Positions 48,468-57,442 of a stretch of DNA of 64,000 nt are shown here, piece after piece. The stretch's first letter is position 1. Every line of letters begins with the position of its first letter. This DNA comes from Burkholderiaceae bacterium (GTDB lineage Bacteria > Pseudomonadota > Gammaproteobacteria > Burkholderiales > Burkholderiaceae_C), in NCBI GenBank assembly GCA_031253955.1, contig JAIRVJ010000122.1, forward strand, positions 1-64,000. The letters run 5' to 3'. A program made the position numbers and the translations under genes. The notes beneath the pieces are model-generated. The model was not told where the DNA came from. It made no database searches and worked only from the letters and a program-made list of their open reading frames with translations.

Positions 48468-49231
48468 TTCGCCGAATGCGCGGGCATGGATGGAACCGAT
48501 TGCGGCGCGCCCCGGCTCACACCGATGGAATAAATCCAGGCTCCGATGAATAGCCCAAGAACGAAAGTCAATCCCACCATCCACAGATAGATGCCCTTGA
48601 ATTGGCTTTTGGCGGCAACGGCCACCTGCTGGGCAATCTCCCCGGAGACCTTTGCAGTATCGATGGACACAGGCGGGCTTGGCGAATTGGCAAGGCCATT
48701 GATCTTGCCGGCCATGCCCTCCAGGGTGCGCTGAAACTTGTCGAGCTTGGGTTCCACCACGCTATCCTTGAAGCCATCGAGTGCCTTATCGAGTTCCTGA
48801 AATTCCTTTCGGGTGACCCATTCCATTTCCTCGGCGATCTTTTTGAATTGATGACCGATGGCCACAGGCGTCATCAGGGACTTGGGGTTGTCGGTCAAAT
48901 CCGGGGCCAGGGGCAGTCTGGCCCAAACCAGCGCGATCAAGGCAACGAAAGGCGCGGTCTGCGGGTCTTCCGGGATATAGCCGATCTTCTCCAGGAGATA
49001 GAGAATGTTGTCAATGTCCTTTTCCCGGTCGGGCGTAATGCGGTCATGCCAGCCGATGATCCGGCCCAGCAGCCATTCGGCGCTGGTGCCGGAATAGCTT
49101 TTGGCAATCGTGCGGAAACGGGGCTGCTTGACAAGCTCCCTTGGGCGATAAGCCTGGGAAGTTTCTTCGGGCGCTGTCAGCCCGGATGAGCTTTCGGAAG
49201 ATGTCTGATCTTCCGATGGGTTGCTGGCCAT
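48464..49231 (-). CDS. TraM-like membrane-anchored relaxosome/transfer protein
   Basis: 255 residues with one C-terminal helix (GIYLWMVGLTFVLGLFIGAWIYS). 'RIIGWHDRITPDREKDIDNILYLLEKIGYIPEDPQTAPFVALIALVW' and the helical 'FKDSVVEPKLDKFQRTLEGMAGKINGLANS' recall TraM of IncP-like plasmids. Its place after the TraL-like gene supports the call: RP4 has traK-traL-traM in this order. Similarity is weak by eye. Confidence 0.55.
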   Translation of the reverse strand: MASNPSEDQTSSESSSGLTAPEETSQAYRPRELVKQPRFRTIAKSYSGTSAEWLLGRIIGWHDRITPDREKDIDNILYLLEKIGYIPEDPQTAPFVALIALVWARLPLAPDLTDNPKSLMTPVAIGHQFKKIAEEMEWVTRKEFQELDKALDGFKDSVVEPKLDKFQRTLEGMAGKINGLANSPSPPVSIDTAKVSGEIAQQVAVAAKSQFKGIYLWMVGLTFVLGLFIGAWIYSIGVSRGAPQSVPSMPAHSAK

Positions 49232-49234
49232 GAT

Positions 49235-50029
49235 TCAGATCTCCCGCGCGGATGTTTGCTGGCTGTCGATGAATTCCTCCATTTGGCTGAACGTTGCATG
49301 GGTCGAGCGCAACCAGGCATTCAAGGTGAGCCGCTGCCCGTGATTGAGCAAAGGCTTGCCGTTGCCTTGGCCAAGCGCCACATGGAAAGGCTTGCGGCCC
49401 ACCGCGTCGATCACATTGGCGTTGATTTCGGGCAGACAGTTTTCATCCCAGTAAAAGCCGGCGTCGTCGTCGGCCAGCAGTCTGGCGCGCAGCGCGCTGC
49501 TTTCCCAGCGGGTGAACTTGTCGGATTCCCCGAAAAACAGATTGCGCAGAATCAATCCGGTGTGAAAGCGCGCCGGCATCGCCTTGATGCGTTCTTCCAG
49601 CGTGCGAATGGCGTCTTCCACGCGCGAAAGCAGCCAGATCGGAAAGGCGTTGGCCTGGCGCAGCACTTCCCCGACAATGGGAATCGTGCCCTGAAAGGCG
49701 CGCGAGCCGATTTGCGCCGGCATGTTGACGATCACGCGGATTTCTTCGTCTTCGTGCTGACTTTGCAGACTGTCCAGCGCGTTGCTCAGGTCGATCCAGC
49801 CCTGCTCGATGGACAGATCGATGATTTGTGTGGTTTCCAGCGTGGGACTGTTTTGCGCAGACAGACCGTCCTTGCCGCACACATCGGGGTTGCTCATGTC
49901 GGCATCGAACACGGCAATGACAGGCCGCGCGCTGGCCTCCAGCGTCAGGTAGTAATGCACCAGGGCGCGGGTGGTCAGGCTCTTGCCCACGCCGCCCTTG
50001 TCGCCGTCAACGAGGTAGGTTCGCAACAT
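49235..50029 (-). CDS. traL: TraL-like ParA/MinD ATPase
   Basis: 264 residues (GAAAGGAATCCCAA upstream). Deviant Walker A 'YLVDGDKGGVGKSLTTRALVHYYL' (about 10-17) and 'VIAVFDADMSNPDVCG' define the ParA superfamily; 'EIRVIVNMPAQIGSRAF' follows. In RP4, traL sits in the operon leading away from oriT between traK and traM; the same setting here favours TraL over a second partition ParA. May localise relaxosomes or plasmid at the channel. Confidence 0.75.
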   Translation of the reverse strand: MLRTYLVDGDKGGVGKSLTTRALVHYYLTLEASARPVIAVFDADMSNPDVCGKDGLSAQNSPTLETTQIIDLSIEQGWIDLSNALDSLQSQHEDEEIRVIVNMPAQIGSRAFQGTIPIVGEVLRQANAFPIWLLSRVEDAIRTLEERIKAMPARFHTGLILRNLFFGESDKFTRWESSALRARLLADDDAGFYWDENCLPEINANVIDAVGRKPFHVALGQGNGKPLLNHGQRLTLNAWLRSTHATFSQMEEFIDSQQTSAREI

Positions 50030-50072
50030 TTGGGATTCCTTTCAAAACGGGTTGGGGATCAATGCGCGTCAG

Positions 50073-50882
50073 TCAGCGCGCGGTCGTGGGCAGCGAGGCC
50101 TGGTGCGCGGTGCGCTCCTCGGGACTTTTGAGGTTCCAGCACTTCTCGATCCACTGGGTTTCGGTAAGCTCGCTGGCAAAACGCGGCATTTCGCCGGACC
50201 ACGGCGGCTCGGTGTGCCACATGCGCCAGCAGTAATCAGCGTCCGATTCGTTCTTACCGCGCGCCACGATGGCGCCGTACTTGCGGTCGTCCTCGTAGCG
50301 GCCAGCCCAGATCGGCGCCTTGCGGCGCATCCTTTGTTCGCGCTCGGCGCTGTCCTTGGGAGACGCGGCGGCGGCGGTGGCCGGCTTTTCCGGTTTGGCG
50401 GGAGGTTTTGCAGCGGGCGCGGGCGCCGCCGATGTATTTTTGGCCGCGGCGATCACGGTGGTGGCCGCCGCAGCCGCAACGGTGGCATCCGGGCCGGTTG
50501 GCTGCACAGCCGCGTCCCGATTCTTGGGCGGGCGCCCGATGCGCTTGCGGGTTTCGCTTGATGCGGGCCGCGCGCAACGTTTGATCGCTCCGATCAATTT
50601 GCGGCGGCTGATGGCGATGTCTTGGGCCTTTTGCAGGATGGTCTCGGCGATGGTTTCCGGCGCGATTTCAAGCTCCAGGCATTCCCTGATGAGCGTGTTT
50701 TTGGCTTGCAGCAGGCAGGCAATGTGCTGGTCGGCGTTCTTGACGCGCTCCAGCCGCTTGCGGGCGCGCCGGGTGACATCGCGCAGGCGCTCGAGATCAG
50801 TGTAGAAAATCTGCGTGCGCTGGTTGAGCGGCGCCGGATCGTAGGTTGCCGTTGCGGCTGCGGTTTCGGTTTCGGTATTCAT
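50073..50882 (-). CDS. AT-hook-like paralogue 1 (KRIGRPPKN motif)
   Basis: 269 residues. A helical N-terminal domain (ARKRLERVKNADQHIACLLQAKNTLIRECLELEIAPETIAETILQKAQDIAISRRKLIGAIKRC) is followed by 'RKRIGRPPKN' (about 127-136), an AT-hook-type GRP core, then an Ala/Pro spacer and a C-terminal domain (WAGRYEDDRKYGAIVARGKNESDADYCWRMWHTEPPW). The first two parts match the next gene. In RP4 this slot holds traK, whose product wraps oriT DNA; a similar job is likely but inferred. Confidence 0.55.
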   Translation of the reverse strand: MNTETETAAATATYDPAPLNQRTQIFYTDLERLRDVTRRARKRLERVKNADQHIACLLQAKNTLIRECLELEIAPETIAETILQKAQDIAISRRKLIGAIKRCARPASSETRKRIGRPPKNRDAAVQPTGPDATVAAAAATTVIAAAKNTSAAPAPAAKPPAKPEKPATAAAASPKDSAEREQRMRRKAPIWAGRYEDDRKYGAIVARGKNESDADYCWRMWHTEPPWSGEMPRFASELTETQWIEKCWNLKSPEERTAHQASLPTTAR

Positions 50883-50910
50883 GGTGTTTTTTCAATAAAA
50901 AGGTGAATCG

Positions 50911-51396
50911 TCAAGACTGGCTTTCAAACGTTCCGGGAAAACGTCCGCGCCGCAGCGTGCGTTTGGGAGTCGCACGCACTGGCGGGGTCTTTGCATCGGC
51001 CACGGCAGCCGGCGCCGCTGGACTTTTGTCCACAGGCTCTGCGGCAGCGGCGTTCTTGGGCGGGCGGCCTATGCGTTTTCTGGGTGCGCCGTCCGGGTTG
51101 AGGCTGCCTGCCGCGCGGGGATCGCATCGCTGGATGGCGCTGACGATCTTGCGGCGGTTGACCGGGCCTTGCCACTTTTCCAAAAGGATGTTGGCAATGT
51201 CGTCGGGCGCCAGGCCGATGTTGAGCAATTCGCCGATGAGCGGGCGGTGCGCCTCGCTCTGGATACGCAGGCAGTCTTCGACTTTCCTGGCGTTCCTGAG
51301 CCTCTTGAGCGCGCGGGCATGTACTTGCTTGAGCGCATAAAACGCTTCATAGGAATAGCGCAGCGGGTCTTGTGGTGAAGCTTCAGGTGAGGTCAC
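50911..51396 (-). CDS. AT-hook-like paralogue 2 (KRIGRPPKN motif), oriT-proximal
   Basis: 161 residues from GTG 51396 (CAGGAG upstream). Same domain as its neighbour: 'RNARKVEDCLRIQSEAHRPLIGELLNIGLAPDDIANILLEKWQGPVNRRKIVSAIQRC' then 'RKRIGRPPKN' and a basic tail (TPKRTLRRGRFPG). It lacks the extra C-terminal domain. First gene of the leftward operon from the oriT region, so the best candidate for an oriT-binding accessory protein. Leader motif copy h lies 60 bases upstream. Confidence 0.55.
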   Translation of the reverse strand: MTSPEASPQDPLRYSYEAFYALKQVHARALKRLRNARKVEDCLRIQSEAHRPLIGELLNIGLAPDDIANILLEKWQGPVNRRKIVSAIQRCDPRAAGSLNPDGAPRKRIGRPPKNAAAAEPVDKSPAAPAAVADAKTPPVRATPKRTLRRGRFPGTFESQS

Positions 51397-51456
51397 TTCG
51401 GGTTCTCCTGGTGGTTGCGTGGGCGAAGCGGGCTGCTTCGTGAAGGTCCCTACTGC

Positions 51457-51477
51457 TTACTTCGGAGGGTTATGCAA
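51457..51477 (-). promoter_or_regulatory. Leader motif copy h
   Basis: On the minus strand TTG 51477 to TAA 51457 encodes M(L)HNPPK, followed by GCAGTAGGGACC, the best match to the downstream half of the motif. CATAAC in it resembles a -10 box. It heads the traK/L/M-like operon. Confidence 0.5.
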
Positions 51478-51754
51478 TTCCTAATGTTTTTTGCCATCTT
51501 TGCAATGGCCATTGCAATAGCCATTCGTTCAAGGCAGGGATCGCCGCAATTCGGAATTGAAAGACCTGATTGGGCGGATGTTTTAAAGATCAAAAATTTT
51601 TTAACTGCGGCAATTGTTTTAATGGCCTTTGCAGCGCCATGAACCGCGGCATCGGGAACGTGTTGGCGCAGCCAATGGCTGGCCGAAAGCGTTGGCGCGA
51701 CTGCGTACAAGTAGGCGCGCTGATCCCGGAACAGCTTCATCCTGAAGCCGATGC

Positions 51755-52285
51755 GCCCATGCCGGGCAGACCAGGCGTGCAAGGCGCGCGGGCGTTGCGC
51801 GCCCCCCCGATCTATCCCCAACTCCCCCGGACACGCTGTTTCCATGCGGCACAGGGCGCCCGCGCTGGAGAGCGCCGCGATCCCCGTGCGCGCCGTTTCG
51901 GGTTTGCAGGGGCCCTCGTACACGTCATTTCTGTTTTGCAGCGCCCCTCCTACACCTCATTTCCGTTTTGCAGCGTCCCTCGCGCACGCCCTTTCCGTTT
52001 TGCAATGCCCCTCGTACACGTCATTTCCGTTTTGCAGCGTCCCTCGTGTGCGTCGTTCCCGTTTTCCAGCGGGTCGGCGCGCGCACCAAGCCGGAACGTG
52101 AACCGCCTCTGAGCGACAGAACCTCCCCACTCGCAACGGACTGACCCACGCTGTCTTCCGGGAGCGGCCCATGCCAGGCAAGTCAGGCGCGCGCACGACG
52201 CGAGAGCGTTTCGCGCCATCCTGATTTGTCCCTAATTCCATCCGACACGCTGTTTCCATATTGCACGGGGCGTCCGCACTGAATG
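51755..52285. repeat. Degenerate direct repeat flanking the 32-bp array
   Basis: About 51755-51870 and 52167-52285 are diverged copies of one sequence: both hold GCCCATGCC(G/A)GGCA near the left and GACACGCTGTTTCCAT near the right. On the minus strand both read METAC..ELG..., so this may once have been coding. The 32-bp array lies between them. Confidence 0.45.
51887..52078. repeat. Six tandem 32-bp repeats (iteron-like)
   Basis: Units start at 51887, 51919, 51951, 51983, 52015 and 52047, each exactly 32 bp (three helical turns). Core consensus: TCATTTCCGTTTTGCAGCG followed by NCCCTCG; the first and last units are the most diverged. Exact phasing suggests stacked protein binding: oriV iterons, a centromere or accessory sites of oriT. 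Confidence 0.8.
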
Positions 52286-52526
52286 ACGGAGATCGTGGCT
52301 GCGTTTGCGCGGGCCAGCTTGCGCACGAAGCCGCAAGAAGCCGGGACGGAAACCGCCTCGATGCGCTACTTCCCGTACTGGAAGGCGGATCGTTCTACCT
52401 GTGGCATGGCTTTCCCGTGATGGGAAGGCAGGAATTCTCCGCCGGTGGCGGGTTGGGCCACCGGCTGTTTGCAGCATCGACAAGCGTAGCGCGGAAGATG
52501 TGCCGGGTCTCGGGCGCCAGCCTGAG

Positions 52527-52590
52527 CAAGATGGGGATGGGGGGCTGCGTGGCTTTGCCGCGCTGTACCCCCATCCCCTATCTTGTCAGT
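52527..52590. other. Candidate oriT with nic site
   Basis: CAAGATGGGGATGGGGG (52527-52543) and CCCCCATCCCCTATCTTG (52568-52585) form a long hairpin. The right arm ends in CTATCTTG/TCAG, close to the MOBP nic pattern YATCCTG/Y (RP4 CTATCCTG/C), predicting a nick between 52585 and 52586 on the plus strand. The left arm read on the minus strand also ends in CATCTTG/C, so the nicked strand is not certain. It lies between divergent traK/L/M-like and mobC/relaxase operons, as in RP4. Confidence 0.6.
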
Positions 52591-52760
52591 TTTACGAGCA
52601 AGTGAGTTTCCCGGTGAACAGATCGGATATCCGGTGACAACAGGCCGGCATAAGCCCGCCAGAGAGCAAGTTCATCGGGGAGTGCCTCACCCCCCAACCC
52701 CTTCCAAAAAAACGCTTGCAGGCGATTCTGCGAGGCCGACTGTTTTGCACCAGAACCCGA

Positions 52761-52803
52761 AAGTGGCCTTTAAAAGGTCTTTTAACGGTCTTTAAAAAAG
52801 AAC
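52761..52803. repeat. AT-rich repeat block R5
   Basis: GGCCTTTAAAAGGTCTTTTAACGG then GGTCTTTAAAAAAG: a short block of the TTTTAAAA type just before the mobC leaders. The remaining parts of 51397-52940 not listed here show no gene that I can support. Confidence 0.45.
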
Positions 52804-52807
52804 AGCC

Positions 52808-52911
52808 ATGAATAGCCTCTCGAAGTAGGTAATAGGAGACCTCCCGGAATGCCGAAACGATGACCGTGAAGGATTCCAGGGCATGGAAATGAATAGCCTT
52901 TTGAAATAAAC
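52808..52911 (+). promoter_or_regulatory. Two leader motifs in tandem (copies e and f) before mobC
   Basis: Copy e: ATG 52808 to TAG 52828, peptide MNSLSK. Copy f: ATG 52889 to TAA 52909, peptide MNSLLK. The changes between them include CTC to CTT, AAG to AAA and TAG to TAA, which keep the reading. Copy f ends 31 bases before the mobC start. The doubling suggests strong or stepwise control of the relaxase operon. Confidence 0.55.
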
Positions 52912-52940
52912 AGTAGGAAGTCTTTCAAGGAATTCAGGCG

Positions 52941-53318
52941 ATGAGCATAGCCACAGTCAGTACACACCATAGCACGTCTCCCGATGGAACGAAGCGAACT
53001 AGGCACCTGAAGGTGCGTTGCACCCGCGGCGAGTATGAGGAAATCAGACGGCGCGCCGGGGAAGCGGGCATGAGTCTGAGCGAATACCTGCGCTGCGCGG
53101 CATTCAACCAACGCATCGTCGCCAAGGATGCCTATTCCATGATCGGCGAGCTGCGCAAGATCGGGGCGCTCATCAAGCACAACTACCCCTCGGTCAAGAG
53201 CTGGAGCGGGGAAGAAAGGCGTCGCTACTGGAAGAGTCATGAACAATTGCGGGAATTGGCCGATGCAATGGCTTGCATGATCGGATTGAAAAAAATAGCG
53301 AAGGAGCTATTGAAATGA
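52941..53318 (+). CDS. mobC: MobC/TraJ-like relaxosome protein
   Basis: 125 residues (GGAATTCAGGCG upstream). 'RTRHLKVRCTRGEYEEIRRRAGEAGMSLSEYLRCAAFNQ' is the ribbon-helix-helix of MobC/TraJ/NikA accessory proteins, followed by 'ELRKIGALIKHNY' typical of MobC. It binds oriT and recruits the relaxase. Its TGA overlaps the relaxase ATG as ATGA. Confidence 0.85.
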   Translation: MSIATVSTHHSTSPDGTKRTRHLKVRCTRGEYEEIRRRAGEAGMSLSEYLRCAAFNQRIVAKDAYSMIGELRKIGALIKHNYPSVKSWSGEERRRYWKSHEQLRELADAMACMIGLKKIAKELLK

Positions 53319-55219
53319 TTCCGACTGTCTTGAAATCCAATCGGCAAAGCGCGCCGGAGGTCCGTTTCAAGCGGGTCGTGGAGTACGTGGGGCGCGACGA
53401 TGATGAAGCGCGCGACAAAGGTCAGAAACCCCTGACGGATGAAAATTGCGGCGTTTTCAACATGGATGCCGATTGCGCGACGCCGCAAGATCGGGAAACA
53501 CTCTGGCAGATCATGAGCGGTGACGCTGCGCAGGCGCGCTACAAAGGTGAGCCGGTCTATCATTTCGACGTGTCATGGATGGAAGGCGAGCACCCGACGC
53601 GCGAGCAACTGGAAAGCACGGCTAGGCACTTCACTCGCGGACTGGGTTTCGGCCAGTGCCAAACCTTCTGGGCCGTGCACCGCGACACCGACAACGATCA
53701 CCTGCACATCATCGTCAACAAGGTCATGGTGCAGGAAGACGGCAGTTGCATCGTTGTAGAAAAGCCGCGTTTTGACTACCGTGTTCTGGCCCGTCTGGCG
53801 CGCGAGGTCGAAATCGAACAGGGTTGGGAGCACGCGCCGGGCTACTACGTCGCTGTTCAAACGCAGGCCGGCGATAAAGAGATCATGCCTAGGAAGGAAG
53901 CGGTAGCGCGTGGTTTGTGGAATAAAGATTGGGAAAAACAAAAGATCAGCCGCATGGCCGGACGGGTAGAACAGTATCTGGGCACCGACTCGTTTCAGAC
54001 GTGGGTCATCGGCGAGCCGGGACGCGCCTTGTACGAAACGCTCCAACAGCCAGGCGCCATTTGGGAACGGGTGCATGAAACGTTGGCACGGTATGGCGTC
54101 GCCATCGAGACCAAGGGTTCTGGACTGGTAGTTACGACTACCCTGGACGATGGCCGGGTGCTGGCGGCCAAAGCCTCCCAGATCGGCAAGTGGGCCAGCA
54201 AGGCCGCCCTCGAAAAACGTCTGGGCGCGTATCAGCCCCCGTCAGAGGGGGTGCTGCAAGCCAAGCAGCAGGCACAGCATAACTATCCGCAGGCCGTGCG
54301 TGCGCAGCGCGCCGGTGAACAAAACCCGAAATTCGGTGAAAATTCCCGCGCGGTTCGTAAAACAGAACGCGAAATACAACGGGGGGAGCTGCTCGAACGC
54401 TTCGAGAGCGAGCAAAAGAGCAACGCCGGGCCGGCGCGCAAACGCCAACGCGACACTTTACGCGAGCGGCATCAAGATGAGAGGAAGACGCTTAAGGCCG
54501 ATCTGGCCGGGCAGCGCCGGCAGTTATTCCGCGCCGCCAAAGCCGGACATCGCCTGGTCACGCCCGTCGAACTGGCGCTGCACGCCCGCCAGCGCGCGCT
54601 GCAACTGGAAGCGTTGCAAAAGCGTCAACGCGAGGAACGGCTCGCATTTTCAAAATCATTGCCCAAACGCGCTGCAACGTGGCGCGCCTGGCTCGAACAA
54701 CAGGCCGGACAGGATGATGCCGCTGCGCAAGCGGCCTTGCGCGGTATTCGCTACCAGGAACAACGTAAGAAGAAACAGCAGGTCAACGCTATTGCACGCG
54801 CGGTCGAGGAACAACAAGAACAAGAACAAGAACAAGAACAGCAAATCAGGATGCTGACAGTCGCCAGGCTGCGGGCGGAAGTGGATCGCAGACTTCAATG
54901 GGTCGTCTACAAATCCCAAGACGGTACAACCCGCATGGTCGATGAAGGACACCGCATTGTTGTCAAGGATTTGCACGATGACACCCTGGAAGCGGCGCTG
55001 CGCGTGGCGGCGGCCAAGTATTACAATCAAATCACGATCACCGGCACGGCTGAGTTTCGTGAGCGCACCGCGCGCATGGCCGTGCAGTTGGGGATCGGCG
55101 TCAAGGATGATGATCTGCAAGGCATCGTCCGCGACGAACGCGAGAAGTCTCAAAAGTTATCACGCACAGCGTCGCAAGAAAACCGCCAAGGTTTTGATCG
55201 GCGCGATCCAGAACGTTAG
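53315..55219 (+). CDS. MOBP relaxase with LPD7 domain
   Basis: 634 residues from ATG 53315 (coupled to mobC). The relaxase domain shows the Tyr motif 'RFKRVVEYVGRDDD' (Tyr near 25) and the metal motif 'VHRDTDNDHLHIIVNKV' (HxDxxxxHxHxxxN, about 123-135). After a long charged helical region (many Gln/Arg), a C-terminal LPD7-type domain follows (RRLQWVVYKSQDGTTRMVDEGHRIVVKD...). It nicks oriT, stays bound to the 5' end and is pumped through the channel. It ends DRRDPER, like the LER tails of other proteins. No downstream mob gene remains; the IS110 element follows. Confidence 0.93.
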   Translation: MIPTVLKSNRQSAPEVRFKRVVEYVGRDDDEARDKGQKPLTDENCGVFNMDADCATPQDRETLWQIMSGDAAQARYKGEPVYHFDVSWMEGEHPTREQLESTARHFTRGLGFGQCQTFWAVHRDTDNDHLHIIVNKVMVQEDGSCIVVEKPRFDYRVLARLAREVEIEQGWEHAPGYYVAVQTQAGDKEIMPRKEAVARGLWNKDWEKQKISRMAGRVEQYLGTDSFQTWVIGEPGRALYETLQQPGAIWERVHETLARYGVAIETKGSGLVVTTTLDDGRVLAAKASQIGKWASKAALEKRLGAYQPPSEGVLQAKQQAQHNYPQAVRAQRAGEQNPKFGENSRAVRKTEREIQRGELLERFESEQKSNAGPARKRQRDTLRERHQDERKTLKADLAGQRRQLFRAAKAGHRLVTPVELALHARQRALQLEALQKRQREERLAFSKSLPKRAATWRAWLEQQAGQDDAAAQAALRGIRYQEQRKKKQQVNAIARAVEEQQEQEQEQEQQIRMLTVARLRAEVDRRLQWVVYKSQDGTTRMVDEGHRIVVKDLHDDTLEAALRVAAAKYYNQITITGTAEFRERTARMAVQLGIGVKDDDLQGIVRDEREKSQKLSRTASQENRQGFDRRDPER

Positions 55220-56641
<1,422 letters not shown>

Positions 56642-57167
56642 TCCCCTCTTTATCTCCCCTTTTTGCCTAAAAAACAGGCAGCGCGCGGGGTAACGCAACA
56701 AGTGGCAGGCTTGCTGCGCAGCCTGCAATCCGTGGGCGCATAGGCGCGCAAGCGCGCCGTTGCTCGCGGAAAATCAACAGTCCCCCCACGCCTTGCTGCG
56801 CAGGCGCGGGGAGAAAAACAGGTTCCCCCCTGTTCTCGTAGAAAGAACGATGCTTCGATCCGCTCATGCCGGCGTAGGCAGGAATGACTTTGCCTATCAG
56901 AAAAGAAGGCGAAGCTGCGCCCTAAAATGCGCGTGTTTGAAGGAAACGCTACACGACCGCGTGGCGGTCGCGGGGGCAGAGTCCCGCCCCCAACGCCTTA
57001 AAGGCGTGGACAACCCCTTTTGGGGTTGCCCACCCCGCGGCGTTCCCTCGCCCTGATTACAATAAGCTATGAAAATAATAGCTAAAAAGCTAATAGATGC
57101 AAGACTCTACAGAAATTCCGAGTTATTTGCATGGTTATTTGCGCTCCCCCTTGACAACACATCTACT
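56642..57167. other. Non-coding junction with GC-rich hairpins
   Basis: No gene can be supported. Hairpins occur at about 56965-57045 (CGACCGC/GCGGTCG, GGGGGC/GCCCCC, CGCCTTAAAGGCG, CAACCCCTTTTGGGGTTG); the last could terminate transcription. Repeats of unknown type, probably the boundary between element and chromosome. Confidence 0.4.
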
Positions 57168-57394
57168 TGTGGGAGAGGGTTGGGGAGAGGGCAAGCGGCG
57201 CTGGTTGAAGCAACAACGCTTGTGCCGCCCGCCCCCTCTGCCTAACCCTCTCGCCCAAGGAGGGTGTCGCAAAAAGGTCGTCATTCCCGCGCAGGCGGGA
57301 ATCCAGAGACGGTAGTTTCGAGGTAACGCTTCTGGATTCCCGCCTTCGCGGGAATGACGAAAGGGGACGCGATTGCCCTTTTGCGACACCCTCC
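57168..57394. repeat. Nested palindromic repeats beside era
   Basis: An outer repeat (GTGGGAGAGGGTTGGGGAG / CTAACCCTCTCGCCC type, 57168-57258) is followed by a long inverted repeat, 57259-57394, with perfect ends GGAGGGTGTCGCAAAA / TTTTGCGACACCCTCC and an inner pair CGTCATTCCCGCG...GGCGGGAATCCAGA / TCTGGATTCCCGCC...CGCGGGAATGACG. The inner type is a common intergenic repeat in Betaproteobacteria; the outer ends look MITE-like. Confidence 0.7.
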
Positions 57395-57442
57395 AAGGGG
57401 GAGAGGGAATAACCAAACCAAAACTGCTCTGAGCGCCAAACT

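Noticed and set aside
51450-51923. 157-aa minus-strand ORF in the oriT region
   Set aside because: Overlaps leader copy h and the repeats; no ribosome site. Kept only as a possible decayed reading frame.
51887-52078. CRISPR array
   Set aside because: Units are contiguous 32-bp repeats without unique spacers, and no cas genes are present.
51950-52259. Minus-strand frames (KTEMTCTRGIAKRKG...) across the 32-bp array
   Set aside because: They are translations of the tandem repeat, open in more than one frame.
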